From Actinomycetes bacterium (GTDB lineage Bacteria > Actinomycetota > Coriobacteriia > Anaerosomatales > JAJZPX01): a DNA stretch of 5,262 nt. Of the stretch, positions 1 through 5,219 are shown piece by piece. The notes beneath the pieces are model-generated. The model saw nothing but the letters and a program-made list of their open reading frames with translations. It made no database searches and was not told where the DNA came from. The translations under genes and the position numbers were made by a program. The stretch spans positions 1 to 5,262 of the forward strand of contig JAJZPX010000166.1 of NCBI GenBank assembly GCA_021811025.1, written 5' to 3'. How positions within the stretch are numbered: the first letter of the stretch is position 1; each line of letters opens with the position of its first letter.

Positions 1-1
1 G

Positions 2-22
2 GCCGGGCCCGACCCGCCCGGC
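2..22. repeat. GC-rich inverted repeat just before the first gene
   Basis: GCCGGGC at 2-8 is perfectly complementary to GCCCGGC at 16-22, with a 7-nt loop, and it ends five bases before the ATG at 28. There is no T-tract, so it is not a standard intrinsic terminator. It could be an mRNA hairpin near the start codon or the end of an upstream unit. If the first gene really starts upstream of the window it is simply coding sequence, since this frame is open to base 1. In DNA this GC-rich a 7-bp arm is weak evidence of function. Confidence 0.3.
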
Positions 23-27
23 TTCGG

Positions 28-660
28 ATGCTCACGTCGGCCGACTGGTCCTGGTACAACCGGCTCATATGGCCGGCGCCGATCCTGGCCTACGCGGTCG
101 GCGTCCTCGCCGTGGCGTTCGTGTTCATCCGATTCCCGCGCCGCAATCTGGCGATGTCGCTCATGCTCGCGCTGTTCTGGGCGGGCGGAGCGGCGACGTT
201 CGTGCTGATGGTCCGCACGAACAGCTTCTCCCTTCCGGCGCTGTTCACGGCCGGGTTCGCGCTGGAAGCCCTGCTGATCGCGGCCGCCGGCTTCCGCGGT
301 CGCCTGCGCTTCGGCTTCGCCGGGAGCCTGCGCTCGATGGCGGGGCTGTTCCTGGTCGGCTACTCGCTCGTGCTCTACCCGCTCATCGCGTCCGTGCACG
401 GCCGGCCGTTCCCCCGCGGCCCGGCGTTCGGTGTGGCGCCGTGCCCGATCGCGATCTTCACGTTCGGGATGCTGCTGCTCACGGATGCCCGCGTGCCGAA
501 GCACCTGGTGGTGATCCCCGTCGCGTGGTCGGTGTTCGGCATCGGCGCTGCGTTCGCGCTCGGCGTCGGAGAGGACCTCGTCCTGCTCGCCGCGGCCCCG
601 GCCGCGGTCGTGCTCCTCGCTGCGCGCCCCGCGCTGGCATCGTCGACCGGCCGTGTGTAG
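28..660 (+). CDS. DUF6064 family multi-spanning membrane protein
   Basis: This is a 210-residue, very hydrophobic protein with about seven likely membrane segments (near residues 16-35, 44-64, 68-88, 103-122, 139-152, 159-178 and 182-200). I recognise it as a DUF6064 protein from two family signatures. One is YNRLIWPAPIL near the N terminus (residues 10-20). The other is APCPIAIFTFGMLLL (137-151), followed by VIPVAWSVFGIGAAFALGV (162-180) and an E-D-L before the last helix. The function of the family is unknown. The ATG at 28 places the YN..IWPA motif about ten residues in, which suits the family, but there is no clear Shine-Dalgarno and the frame is open to the window edge, so the true start could lie upstream. 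It ends 9 nt before the lipoprotein gene and leads the apparent cytochrome c maturation operon, which suggests, without proving, a membrane or redox-related role. Confidence 0.8.
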   Translation: MLTSADWSWYNRLIWPAPILAYAVGVLAVAFVFIRFPRRNLAMSLMLALFWAGGAATFVLMVRTNSFSLPALFTAGFALEALLIAAAGFRGRLRFGFAGSLRSMAGLFLVGYSLVLYPLIASVHGRPFPRGPAFGVAPCPIAIFTFGMLLLTDARVPKHLVVIPVAWSVFGIGAAFALGVGEDLVLLAAAPAAVVLLAARPALASSTGRV

Positions 661-669
661 GATGAGGCG

Positions 670-1194
670 ATGACCACCCGCCGTTGGCGCGCCTTGCGCT
701 GCCTGAGCCTCGTCCTGCCCCTGCTCGTGGCGTCCCTCCTCGCCGGATGCGGCCCGCGGACGAGCGGGACGAAGCTCGCGCCGCCGGTGGTGCCGGAGAA
801 GGCCGACTTTCGCGCTCCGGAGGCGGCCGTTCGCACGTACCTCGACTACACGTCGTTCGCGTACCGGATGGCGAACTCGGACCTCGCGAGCCGGGCGGCG
901 ACGCCGTACGAGGGGGTGCGGGTCGACTCGTACGTCGAGCTCAACCGGCAGCAGGACCAGGGGATCGAGCAGCAGCTCGTGAAGTTCACGAAGCGCTCCG
1001 AGTCCGAGGAGGGCACGCGCGCGCTGTTCGCGGCGTCCGAGGAATGGCGGTACCGCTACTTCAGCTTGAGCAAGAGCGAGTACACGTCCCCGATGTACAC
1101 CGCCTCGTACGAGGCCACCTACACGCTCGTGCGCGACGCGGCAGGGTGGCTCGTCGACAAGGTGGACGCCAGGCCGCTCGCGCCGGTGAAGTGA
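670..1194 (+). CDS. Predicted lipoprotein with NTF2/IMS-like domain
   Basis: This 174-residue protein has a classic lipoprotein signal: positively charged N terminus (RRWRALR), hydrophobic stretch (residues 12-24) and lipobox LLAGC with the acceptor Cys at 27. It should be anchored to the outer face of the cytoplasmic membrane. After a short Pro-rich linker, residues 49-170 look like a small alpha+beta domain: a helix APEAAVRTYLDYTSFAY, a middle charged helical part, then an EEWRYRYFSL strand and YEATYTLVRDAAGWLVDKVDA at the end. That ending resembles NTF2-fold or IMS (ARC6-like) domains, which is a pattern judgement and not a search result. An AGGA at 659-662, overlapping the previous stop codon and 7 nt from the ATG, supports the start. 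The stop overlaps the resB start (TGATG), so the two are probably translationally coupled. A helper in periplasmic cytochrome c assembly is a reasonable inference from position only. Confidence 0.75.
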   Translation: MTTRRWRALRCLSLVLPLLVASLLAGCGPRTSGTKLAPPVVPEKADFRAPEAAVRTYLDYTSFAYRMANSDLASRAATPYEGVRVDSYVELNRQQDQGIEQQLVKFTKRSESEEGTRALFAASEEWRYRYFSLSKSEYTSPMYTASYEATYTLVRDAAGWLVDKVDARPLAPVK

Positions 1195-2624
1195 TGTCGC
1201 CGAAGCGCTCGCCGCTCCGCCGCCTGGGGTCTCGCACGACCGCGATCTGGCTGCTCGCCGGGGTCGCCGCCTGCGCGATCCTTGGCGCCGTCGTCCCGCA
1301 GGTCTCGCTCGCCGGCTCCGGCGCGGTCGCGCAGTGGCAGGCGCGCTACCCGCTGCTCTCGCCCGTGGCCCGTGCCCTCGGTCTCTTCGACGTCTTCAAC
1401 TCGCTGCCGTTCCTGCTCCTCGTGGCGTGGCTCGCCCTCTCGACCGCAGCGTGCGCGTGGGAGCGCGGCGTCGCGGCCTTTGGGGCGTTCGCGCGTGCGG
1501 GAAGCGTGTCGGAGGCGGACGTCCGGCGGCTGCGGGAGCGGCCGCAGCGGGTCGTGCCGGTGGCGGCCGGGCGAGAGGACGAGGCGCTGGACGCGCTCGC
1601 GCGAAGCCTGCGGCGCATGCGGCTGAGCGTGCGTCACGGGCCGAAGCTCCTCTCGGCGCGCACGGGGCGCTTCCGCCTGCTGGGCAGCCCGCTCTTCCAC
1701 GCGACGCTCGCGCTGCTCTTCCTCGTGATCGGGCTCGGGAGGCTCGGGCGCTGCGAGGGGGTGCTCCAGGTCCCGGTCGGCTCGACCGTGACCGACTCGG
1801 CCGAATCCTACGCGCGCGCGAACGAGAGCCCCCTCTGCCTCGGCCACAGCGGGCTCGGCGTCGGCGCGTCCGACCTCGTGTTCGAGTACACGGACCGCGA
1901 CGGCGTCCCGCGGGGGGCGTCTCCGGTGGTGACGCTGTACGCCCGCGACGGCCGCCACCTCGCCGGTCACCACGTGTACCCGAACGCCCCGCTGCGGCAC
2001 GGTTCGCTGCTGGTGCACATGGCCGGCTACGGGCTCGCGCCGGTCTTCTCGCTCGAGTCGACCGGCGGCAGCGTGATCTCCACCGCCCACGCCTTCGTGG
2101 ACTTCGACGCGTCGAAGGCGTCCGGGACGACGCCGGCCGGGCTCGAGGTGACCGGCGCGGACGACTCCGTCCGCCACGACCTGCGCGTCGTCGTTCCGGC
2201 GGACAGGACCCCCGAGGGCGTCGTGGGGCGCGTCCCGCGCGACGGGCGCGTGGAGGTCTCGGTCGCGTCGGACGAGGGAACCGGCCCCCCGGTCACCCTG
2301 CGGCCCGGCGAGGCGCTTACGCTGCCCGAGGGAGCGCGGCTGCGGCTCGTCTCCATCGGCTACTACGCGCGCCTCGACGTCGCCGACGACTGGTCCGTCT
2401 ACCCGATGTACCTGCTGTTCGCGCTCGCCGCCGCCGCCGTTTCCGCCTCGCTGTGGATGCCGTATCGTACCGTCCGCGCGCTGCTCGCGGACGGCGCCGG
2501 CGGTCCCGAGCTTCGCGCCGCCGTGTCCGACAGGCGAGGGGACCCGCTCTTCGCCGAGCGGGTGGAGGCCGCCCTTCGCGAGGCGGCCGGACGGGAGCCG
2601 GCCGAGAAGGAGGAGTCGGCATGA
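1194..2624 (+). CDS. resB: ResB/Ccs1 cytochrome c biogenesis protein (System II)
   Basis: ResB (Ccs1, CcsB-type) is one half of the System II cytochrome c synthetase. With CcsA it moves heme across the membrane and presents apocytochrome c for heme attachment. The 476-residue protein has the family topology: TM1 near 17-35, TM2 near 68-88, TM3 near 165-182, a large extracytoplasmic domain (about 185-398) and TM4 near 402-423, then a charged C-terminal tail. Family hallmarks are GLFDVFNSLPFLLLVAWLAL before and in TM2, LFHATLALLFLVIG in TM3 with His169 (likely the transmembrane heme-ligand histidine), and VYPNAPLRHGSLLVHMAGYG in the loop (261-280), matching the usual N-x-PL-x-x-G pattern. Two Cys, 187 and 215, lie on the outer side. 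The start is the ATG overlapping the upstream stop; it has little Shine-Dalgarno of its own, implying coupling. The stop overlaps ccsA by 4 nt. Confidence 0.92.
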   Translation: MSPKRSPLRRLGSRTTAIWLLAGVAACAILGAVVPQVSLAGSGAVAQWQARYPLLSPVARALGLFDVFNSLPFLLLVAWLALSTAACAWERGVAAFGAFARAGSVSEADVRRLRERPQRVVPVAAGREDEALDALARSLRRMRLSVRHGPKLLSARTGRFRLLGSPLFHATLALLFLVIGLGRLGRCEGVLQVPVGSTVTDSAESYARANESPLCLGHSGLGVGASDLVFEYTDRDGVPRGASPVVTLYARDGRHLAGHHVYPNAPLRHGSLLVHMAGYGLAPVFSLESTGGSVISTAHAFVDFDASKASGTTPAGLEVTGADDSVRHDLRVVVPADRTPEGVVGRVPRDGRVEVSVASDEGTGPPVTLRPGEALTLPEGARLRLVSIGYYARLDVADDWSVYPMYLLFALAAAAVSASLWMPYRTVRALLADGAGGPELRAAVSDRRGDPLFAERVEAALREAAGREPAEKEESA

Positions 2625-3454
2625 CGCTCGAGATCGTGCTCATGTGGGCGACGGTCACGCTATACGCCGCCGGCAGCGTGCTGTTCACGGTCGGCTTCGT
2701 CTTCCACCGCCCGCTCATGCGGCCGGCGCTGCGGGTGTCGCTCGCCGGGCTCGTGCCGCAAACGCTCGCCATAGCGATCCGCTGGGCGCGGGTCGGCCAT
2801 CCGCCGATGCTCGGCTTCTACGAGGTGGTGCCGAGCCTCGCGTACGCGGCCGTCGTGCTGTTCGGCCTCATCGTGTGGCGCCGCCGCGATCTGGAGGCGC
2901 TCGGCCTCGCGGTGATGCCGGTGTCGTTCCTGATGATCGGCGGCGCGATGCTCGTGGCCCCGCGAGCGGACCTGCAGCTGACGCCGACGCTCGCGAGCTG
3001 GTGGCTGACGATCCACGTCTCGTTCGCCAAGCTGACGTACGCGTCGTTCCTCGCGTCGTTCGCGATCTCCGTCGTCTACCTGGTGAGGGACGGCGACCGC
3101 TCGGAGCGATGGAAGAGCGTGCTGGACAAGCTGCCGTCGCAGGCGGTCCTCGACGACCTCTCGTTCAAGTTCATCGCGGCCGGGTTCGTCTTCCTCGGGA
3201 TCATGATCGCCGCCGGCGCGATCTGGGCGAACGAGGCGTGGGGCCGGTACTGGGGCTGGGACCCCGTCGAGACGTGGTCGCTCGTCAGCTGGCTCGTGTA
3301 CGCAGGGTACCTGCACTTGCGGCTCACGCTGGGCTGGCGGGGGAGGAAGGCAGCCCTGGTTGCGGTGGCGGCGCTGCCGGTCATCCTCTTCGCGCTCGTC
3401 GGCGTGCCGCTCGCCTACAAGTCGATCCACGCCGCCTACCTCAAGGGCGTCTGA
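2621..3454 (+). CDS. ccsA: CcsA/ResC heme-handling cytochrome c assembly protein
   Basis: CcsA (also named ResC, or CcsB in some annotations) is the integral membrane heme-handling subunit of System II. It binds heme in the tryptophan-rich WWD domain and, with ResB, joins it to CXXCH motifs. The 277-residue protein has about eight hydrophobic segments. The WWD signature ANEAWGRYWGWDPVETWSLV is intact at 203-222. The expected histidines are present: His132 (WLTIHVSF) before the WWD domain, His232 (YLHLR) in the following helix and His270 (SIHAAY) near the C terminus. The spacing of about 100 and 38 residues agrees with known CcsA proteins as I remember them. His60 and Glu68 (GHPPMLGFYEVV) match another conserved stretch. 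A perfect AAGGAGG at 2607-2613, 7 nt before the ATG, and the ATGA overlap with resB fix the start. This is the last gene of the operon. It looks complete and functional. Confidence 0.95.
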   Translation: MTLEIVLMWATVTLYAAGSVLFTVGFVFHRPLMRPALRVSLAGLVPQTLAIAIRWARVGHPPMLGFYEVVPSLAYAAVVLFGLIVWRRRDLEALGLAVMPVSFLMIGGAMLVAPRADLQLTPTLASWWLTIHVSFAKLTYASFLASFAISVVYLVRDGDRSERWKSVLDKLPSQAVLDDLSFKFIAAGFVFLGIMIAAGAIWANEAWGRYWGWDPVETWSLVSWLVYAGYLHLRLTLGWRGRKAALVAVAALPVILFALVGVPLAYKSIHAAYLKGV

Positions 3455-4836
3455 CCCTTCGGCGAGCCCTCGCCGCGCCCGGGCTCGAGCGCGCGCCTCG
3501 CTCGTTCGCGCGCCGTGGCGTCGTCGGTTCCGGCGACGAGGTCGTCGACGACGAGGGGGCAGCTCGGCGCCGCGTCGTCCCCGGTGCGCAGCTCGAGCTC
3601 GTTCGCCTTCGCGGCGTCGCTCCGCACGCGCCCCATCCCGAAGTCGATCGAGAAGTTCACGTACGCCTCGAGCAGCCTGAACACGCGCCGGTCACCCATC
3701 GGGCCCACCGGCACGTCGCTCGGCAGAGGCGACACCTTCCCGCCGACGACCTTCGCCCGCCCGACGATCTCGAACCCGCCCCGGCCGTCGATCGCGCCGA
3801 GGTTGTCGCTCTGCACGGCGATGACCGTCGGGAGGTTCGCGAGGTCGAAATGCCGCAGCAGCCCGACCTCGCCCGGCGGCAGCACCTCGCCCGTCTCCGC
3901 GCTCACGACGTCCGTGCGCGTCCACGGCGGCGGGACCTTGCGCCGCGGCGTGCGGGGACGGCCGAGGACGTGGTTGCGGAGCGTGTCGTCGAAGTAGTTG
4001 GTCGCCGATTCCGCGAGCCCGAGCACGTTCACGCACATGCGCTCCGGCACGCCGAGGACGTCTTCCACCAGCTGGTGGTAGTCGTCGCGGGGCACCTCGC
4101 CGAACCGGCCGCGGTAGCCGCCTCCGTCGCACACCCGGCTCTCCGGCGGCAGGCCGAACCGCATCCTCCTGCGCCTCGCCGCTTTCAGGAAGTAGACGAA
4201 CGCCGACGTGGCGCCTATGAGCGCCACGGGGGCGCCGCTCTCCTCCGCCGTCCTCAGCGCGCTCACGAGCGCTTTGACGCGCACCCCGCGGCGGTCGACC
4301 AGGAACGCGCTGTCGGGCGTGCCGAAATGCCGCCGCGTCTCCTCCATGCCGATGGCCATGCCCATCGACGGGGCCGTGTCGGGACCGGGCGCCAGGATGA
4401 GGATGCGGCATCGGCGCCCCCGCTCGAAGTCGGGGAAAAGGCAGGCGCCGGTCATCACGCGGTTCGCGGCGAAGACGAGCGCCCGCCCGGCCTCGTCGCG
4501 GAATATCCGCCCGCGCTGGTTGGGCGAGGTCGTCCCGCTCGTCAGCTGCGCCATGACCGCGTCCTCGAAAGGGAAGGAGGCGACGATCGAGTGCTTGAAG
4601 GCGTCGGTGGGGTAGGCGGGGATGTCGCGCCAGGAGCCGACGCCGGCCGGCGAGGCGCCGGAGGCGTCGCAGAACTCCCGGTACGCGGCGTTCGTCCCGT
4701 ACTGGTGCGCGAACACCTCGAGCGCGAGGCGATCGAACGCCCCGGAATCGGCGTCGACCCCCGCTTCGACGGCCTGGAGGAGCCTCCCGGCGAGCGACGA
4801 CGGCGCGACTCCGCCCGCGATCGCCTCGTCCCTCAT
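3436..4836 (-). CDS. LuxE-like acyl-protein synthetase (adenylating enzyme)
   Basis: This 466-residue protein looks like a member of the LuxE/acyl-protein synthetase family, relatives of ANL adenylate-forming enzymes that activate a carboxylic acid with ATP to an acyl-adenylate. Signs are FDRLALEVFAHQYGTNAAY (34-52, typical LuxE start), the nucleotide-binding loop QLTSGTTSPNQRGRIFRDE (97-115), IGATSAFVYF (207-216), GLAESATNYFDD (273-284), DLANLPTVIAVQSDNLGAID (331-350) and GRAK (359-362). It is longer than bacterial bioluminescence LuxE (about 370-380 residues), with extra C-terminal sequence. The stretch after GRAK (VVGGKVSPLPSD) lacks the cysteine that I expect near the C terminus of true LuxE acyl carriers; the only late Cys is 426. 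The substrate is unknown. Start: the frame is open 24 codons further to an ATG at 4908, but AAGGAG at 4843-4848 sits 6 nt before the ATG at 4836, and the extension looks non-coding. Its 3' end overlaps ccsA by 19 bp. Confidence 0.8.
   Translation of the reverse strand: MRDEAIAGGVAPSSLAGRLLQAVEAGVDADSGAFDRLALEVFAHQYGTNAAYREFCDASGASPAGVGSWRDIPAYPTDAFKHSIVASFPFEDAVMAQLTSGTTSPNQRGRIFRDEAGRALVFAANRVMTGACLFPDFERGRRCRILILAPGPDTAPSMGMAIGMEETRRHFGTPDSAFLVDRRGVRVKALVSALRTAEESGAPVALIGATSAFVYFLKAARRRRMRFGLPPESRVCDGGGYRGRFGEVPRDDYHQLVEDVLGVPERMCVNVLGLAESATNYFDDTLRNHVLGRPRTPRRKVPPPWTRTDVVSAETGEVLPPGEVGLLRHFDLANLPTVIAVQSDNLGAIDGRGGFEIVGRAKVVGGKVSPLPSDVPVGPMGDRRVFRLLEAYVNFSIDFGMGRVRSDAAKANELELRTGDDAAPSCPLVVDDLVAGTDDATARERARRALEPGRGEGSPKGQTPLR
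3463..3487 (+). terminator. GC-rich stem-loop after ccsA, possible weak terminator
   Basis: Eight bases after the ccsA stop codon, CGAGCCC (3463-3469) can pair with GGGCTCG (3481-3487) across an 11-nt loop. A competing smaller hairpin, GGCGA (3461-3465) with TCGCC (3470-3474), uses part of the same arm. No T-tract follows on either strand. At best it would pause polymerase or protect the 3' end of the operon mRNA. It lies inside the 3' coding end of the convergent LuxE-like gene, so its sequence is also constrained by coding. No other terminator for the operon is visible. Confidence 0.25.
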
Positions 4837-4842
4837 CCGCCG

Positions 4843-4848
4843 CTCCTT
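4843..4848 (-). promoter_or_regulatory. Ribosome binding site fixing the LuxE-like start
   Basis: On the minus strand AAGGAG (within GGAAGGAG) lies 6 nt upstream of the ATG at 4836. It supports that start over the in-frame ATG 24 codons upstream at 4908, whose start codon lies inside the 4882-4913 dyad. Confidence 0.75.
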
Positions 4849-4881
4849 CCGCCCCGTCCGGCGACAGTCTACCACCGGCGT

Positions 4882-4913
4882 CTGCGGGCATACCCTTCCG
4901 GGTATCACCGCAG
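4882..4913. repeat. Long imperfect dyad, candidate operator
   Basis: The outer arms CTGCGG (4882-4887) and CCGCAG (4908-4913) are exact complements. The inner arms ATACCC (4890-4895) and GGGTAT (4900-4905) are also exact complements. They are separated by a 2x2 mismatch (GC against CA), with TTCC at the centre, giving 12 paired positions in 32 bp. No T-tract follows on either strand. It lies between the divergent LuxE-like gene (46 nt from its start) and the plus-strand promoter (31 nt from its -35). This suggests a regulator-binding site or, in the minus-strand mRNA, a 5' hairpin. Which protein might bind is unknown. Confidence 0.5.
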
Positions 4914-4943
4914 CTCAGGTTCCCTAAGGAAGCCTCCGATTCA

Positions 4944-4973
4944 TTGACTGGCACCGCCTTCCACCCGCATAAT
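4944..4973 (+). promoter_or_regulatory. Sigma70-type promoter, TTGACT-N18-CATAAT
   Basis: A near-consensus -35 (TTGACT, 4944-4949) and -10 (CATAAT, 4968-4973) are separated by 18 nt. They stand out because AT-rich hexamers are rare in this GC-rich DNA. The predicted transcription start is about 4980-4982. The promoter points into the structured segment and terminator that precede the gene starting at 5220. Confidence 0.7.
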
Positions 4974-4980
4974 GCTGCCC

Positions 4981-5134
4981 GCCACGTCCGCGAAGTCATC
5001 CACAGGATCCGCTTCGAGGGGCCGGACTGGGCGATGAGGAAGCTGAGATCCACTCTCCGTTAAAACTGGGCACCTGGAGCGTGGGGAGCTGGTGGTGCAA
5101 CCGGCCGAGTCGCTCAGGGCCGGTTTTGTGTTTT
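4981..5134 (+). ncRNA. Structured leader RNA or small RNA ending in terminator
   Basis: Between the promoter and the terminator there is about 155 nt of probable transcript with no convincing ORF and several complementary segments. GGATC (5005-5009) pairs with GATCC (5047-5051) and, inside it, GCTTC (5011-5015) pairs with GAAGC (5039-5043), giving one two-part hairpin. CTCTCCG (5053-5059) pairs with TGGGGAG (5082-5088, including G-U pairs). GCTGGT (5088-5093) pairs with ACCGGC (5100-5105) around a GGTGCA loop, and this excludes formation of the terminator stem. GCACC (5070-5074) can alternatively pair with GGTGC (5094-5098). The arrangement suggests an attenuator or riboswitch controlling the gene at 5220, or a free-standing small RNA. 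CTGAGA at 5043-5048 and GCGTGGGGA at 5079-5087 recall TPP riboswitch pieces, but the rest of that consensus is missing. The 5' end is inferred from the promoter. Confidence 0.5.
5099..5134 (+). terminator. Rho-independent terminator
   Basis: AACCGGCC (5099-5106) pairs perfectly with GGCCGGTT (5118-5125). The apex carries a further GAG/CTC stem with a TCG triloop (5107-5115). It is followed by TTTTGTGTTTT (5124-5134), the strongest T-tract in the window. It lies 85 nt upstream of the start codon at 5220, so it acts either as an attenuator for that gene or as the end of a small RNA transcribed from about 4981. A terminator for something transcribed from further upstream is less likely, because no plus-strand gene lies between ccsA and here. 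Confidence 0.85.
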
Positions 5135-5219
5135 CAGGAGCGTGCGCCCAGCACCTCCCGGCGCGAAATCGGCCTGGCAGGCAAGGAGTCAGCTCGCCGA
5201 CGCGGGGGAGAGTGCCGGT

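Noticed and set aside
684..1193. N-terminal extension of the resB frame (open from an ATG at 684)
   Set aside because: It runs out of frame through the lipoprotein gene and has an Arg/Ala/Pro/Gly-rich shadow composition. The ResB family start with TM1 fits the ATG at 1194.
4866..4871. Minus-strand TAGACT as a -10 for the LuxE-like gene
   Set aside because: No recognisable -35 lies 16-19 nt upstream, so it is too weak to list as a promoter. It is mentioned only in connection with the dyad.
4837..4908. 24-codon upstream extension of the LuxE-like gene to the ATG at 4908
   Set aside because: The extension does not resemble the family and its start codon sits in the dyad. A good Shine-Dalgarno lies directly before the ATG at 4836.
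2644..4947. Very long open plus-strand frame (767 codons)
   Set aside because: Its translation is Arg/Ala/Pro-rich without domains and it overlaps ccsA and the LuxE-like gene. It is an artefact of high GC content.
4996..5004. DnaA box-like TCATCCACA
   Set aside because: A single site one base off the strict consensus, with no cluster or AT-rich unwinding region. Not evidence of an origin.
4972..5037. 21-codon ORF beginning at the ATG in the -10 region
   Set aside because: Its start codon overlaps the promoter -10, so it would not be in the transcript, and there is no ribosome binding site.
5016..5095. TPP riboswitch (CTGAGA and GCGTGGGGA pieces)
   Set aside because: The AACCTGATC-type segment, the CCAGCG strand and the closing helices of the TPP consensus are absent, and the spacing is wrong. 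The resemblance looks coincidental, though a covariance-model search would settle it.
5083..5106. T-box-like GGTGGTGCAACC near the terminator
   Set aside because: It resembles the T-box bulge sequence only loosely. There is no convincing Stem I with specifier loop, and the region is too short for a T-box leader.
5172..5182. Short palindrome GCCTG-G-CAGGC upstream of the 5220 gene
   Set aside because: An 11-bp dyad with a one-base centre is expected by chance in DNA this GC-rich, and nothing around it supports an operator.
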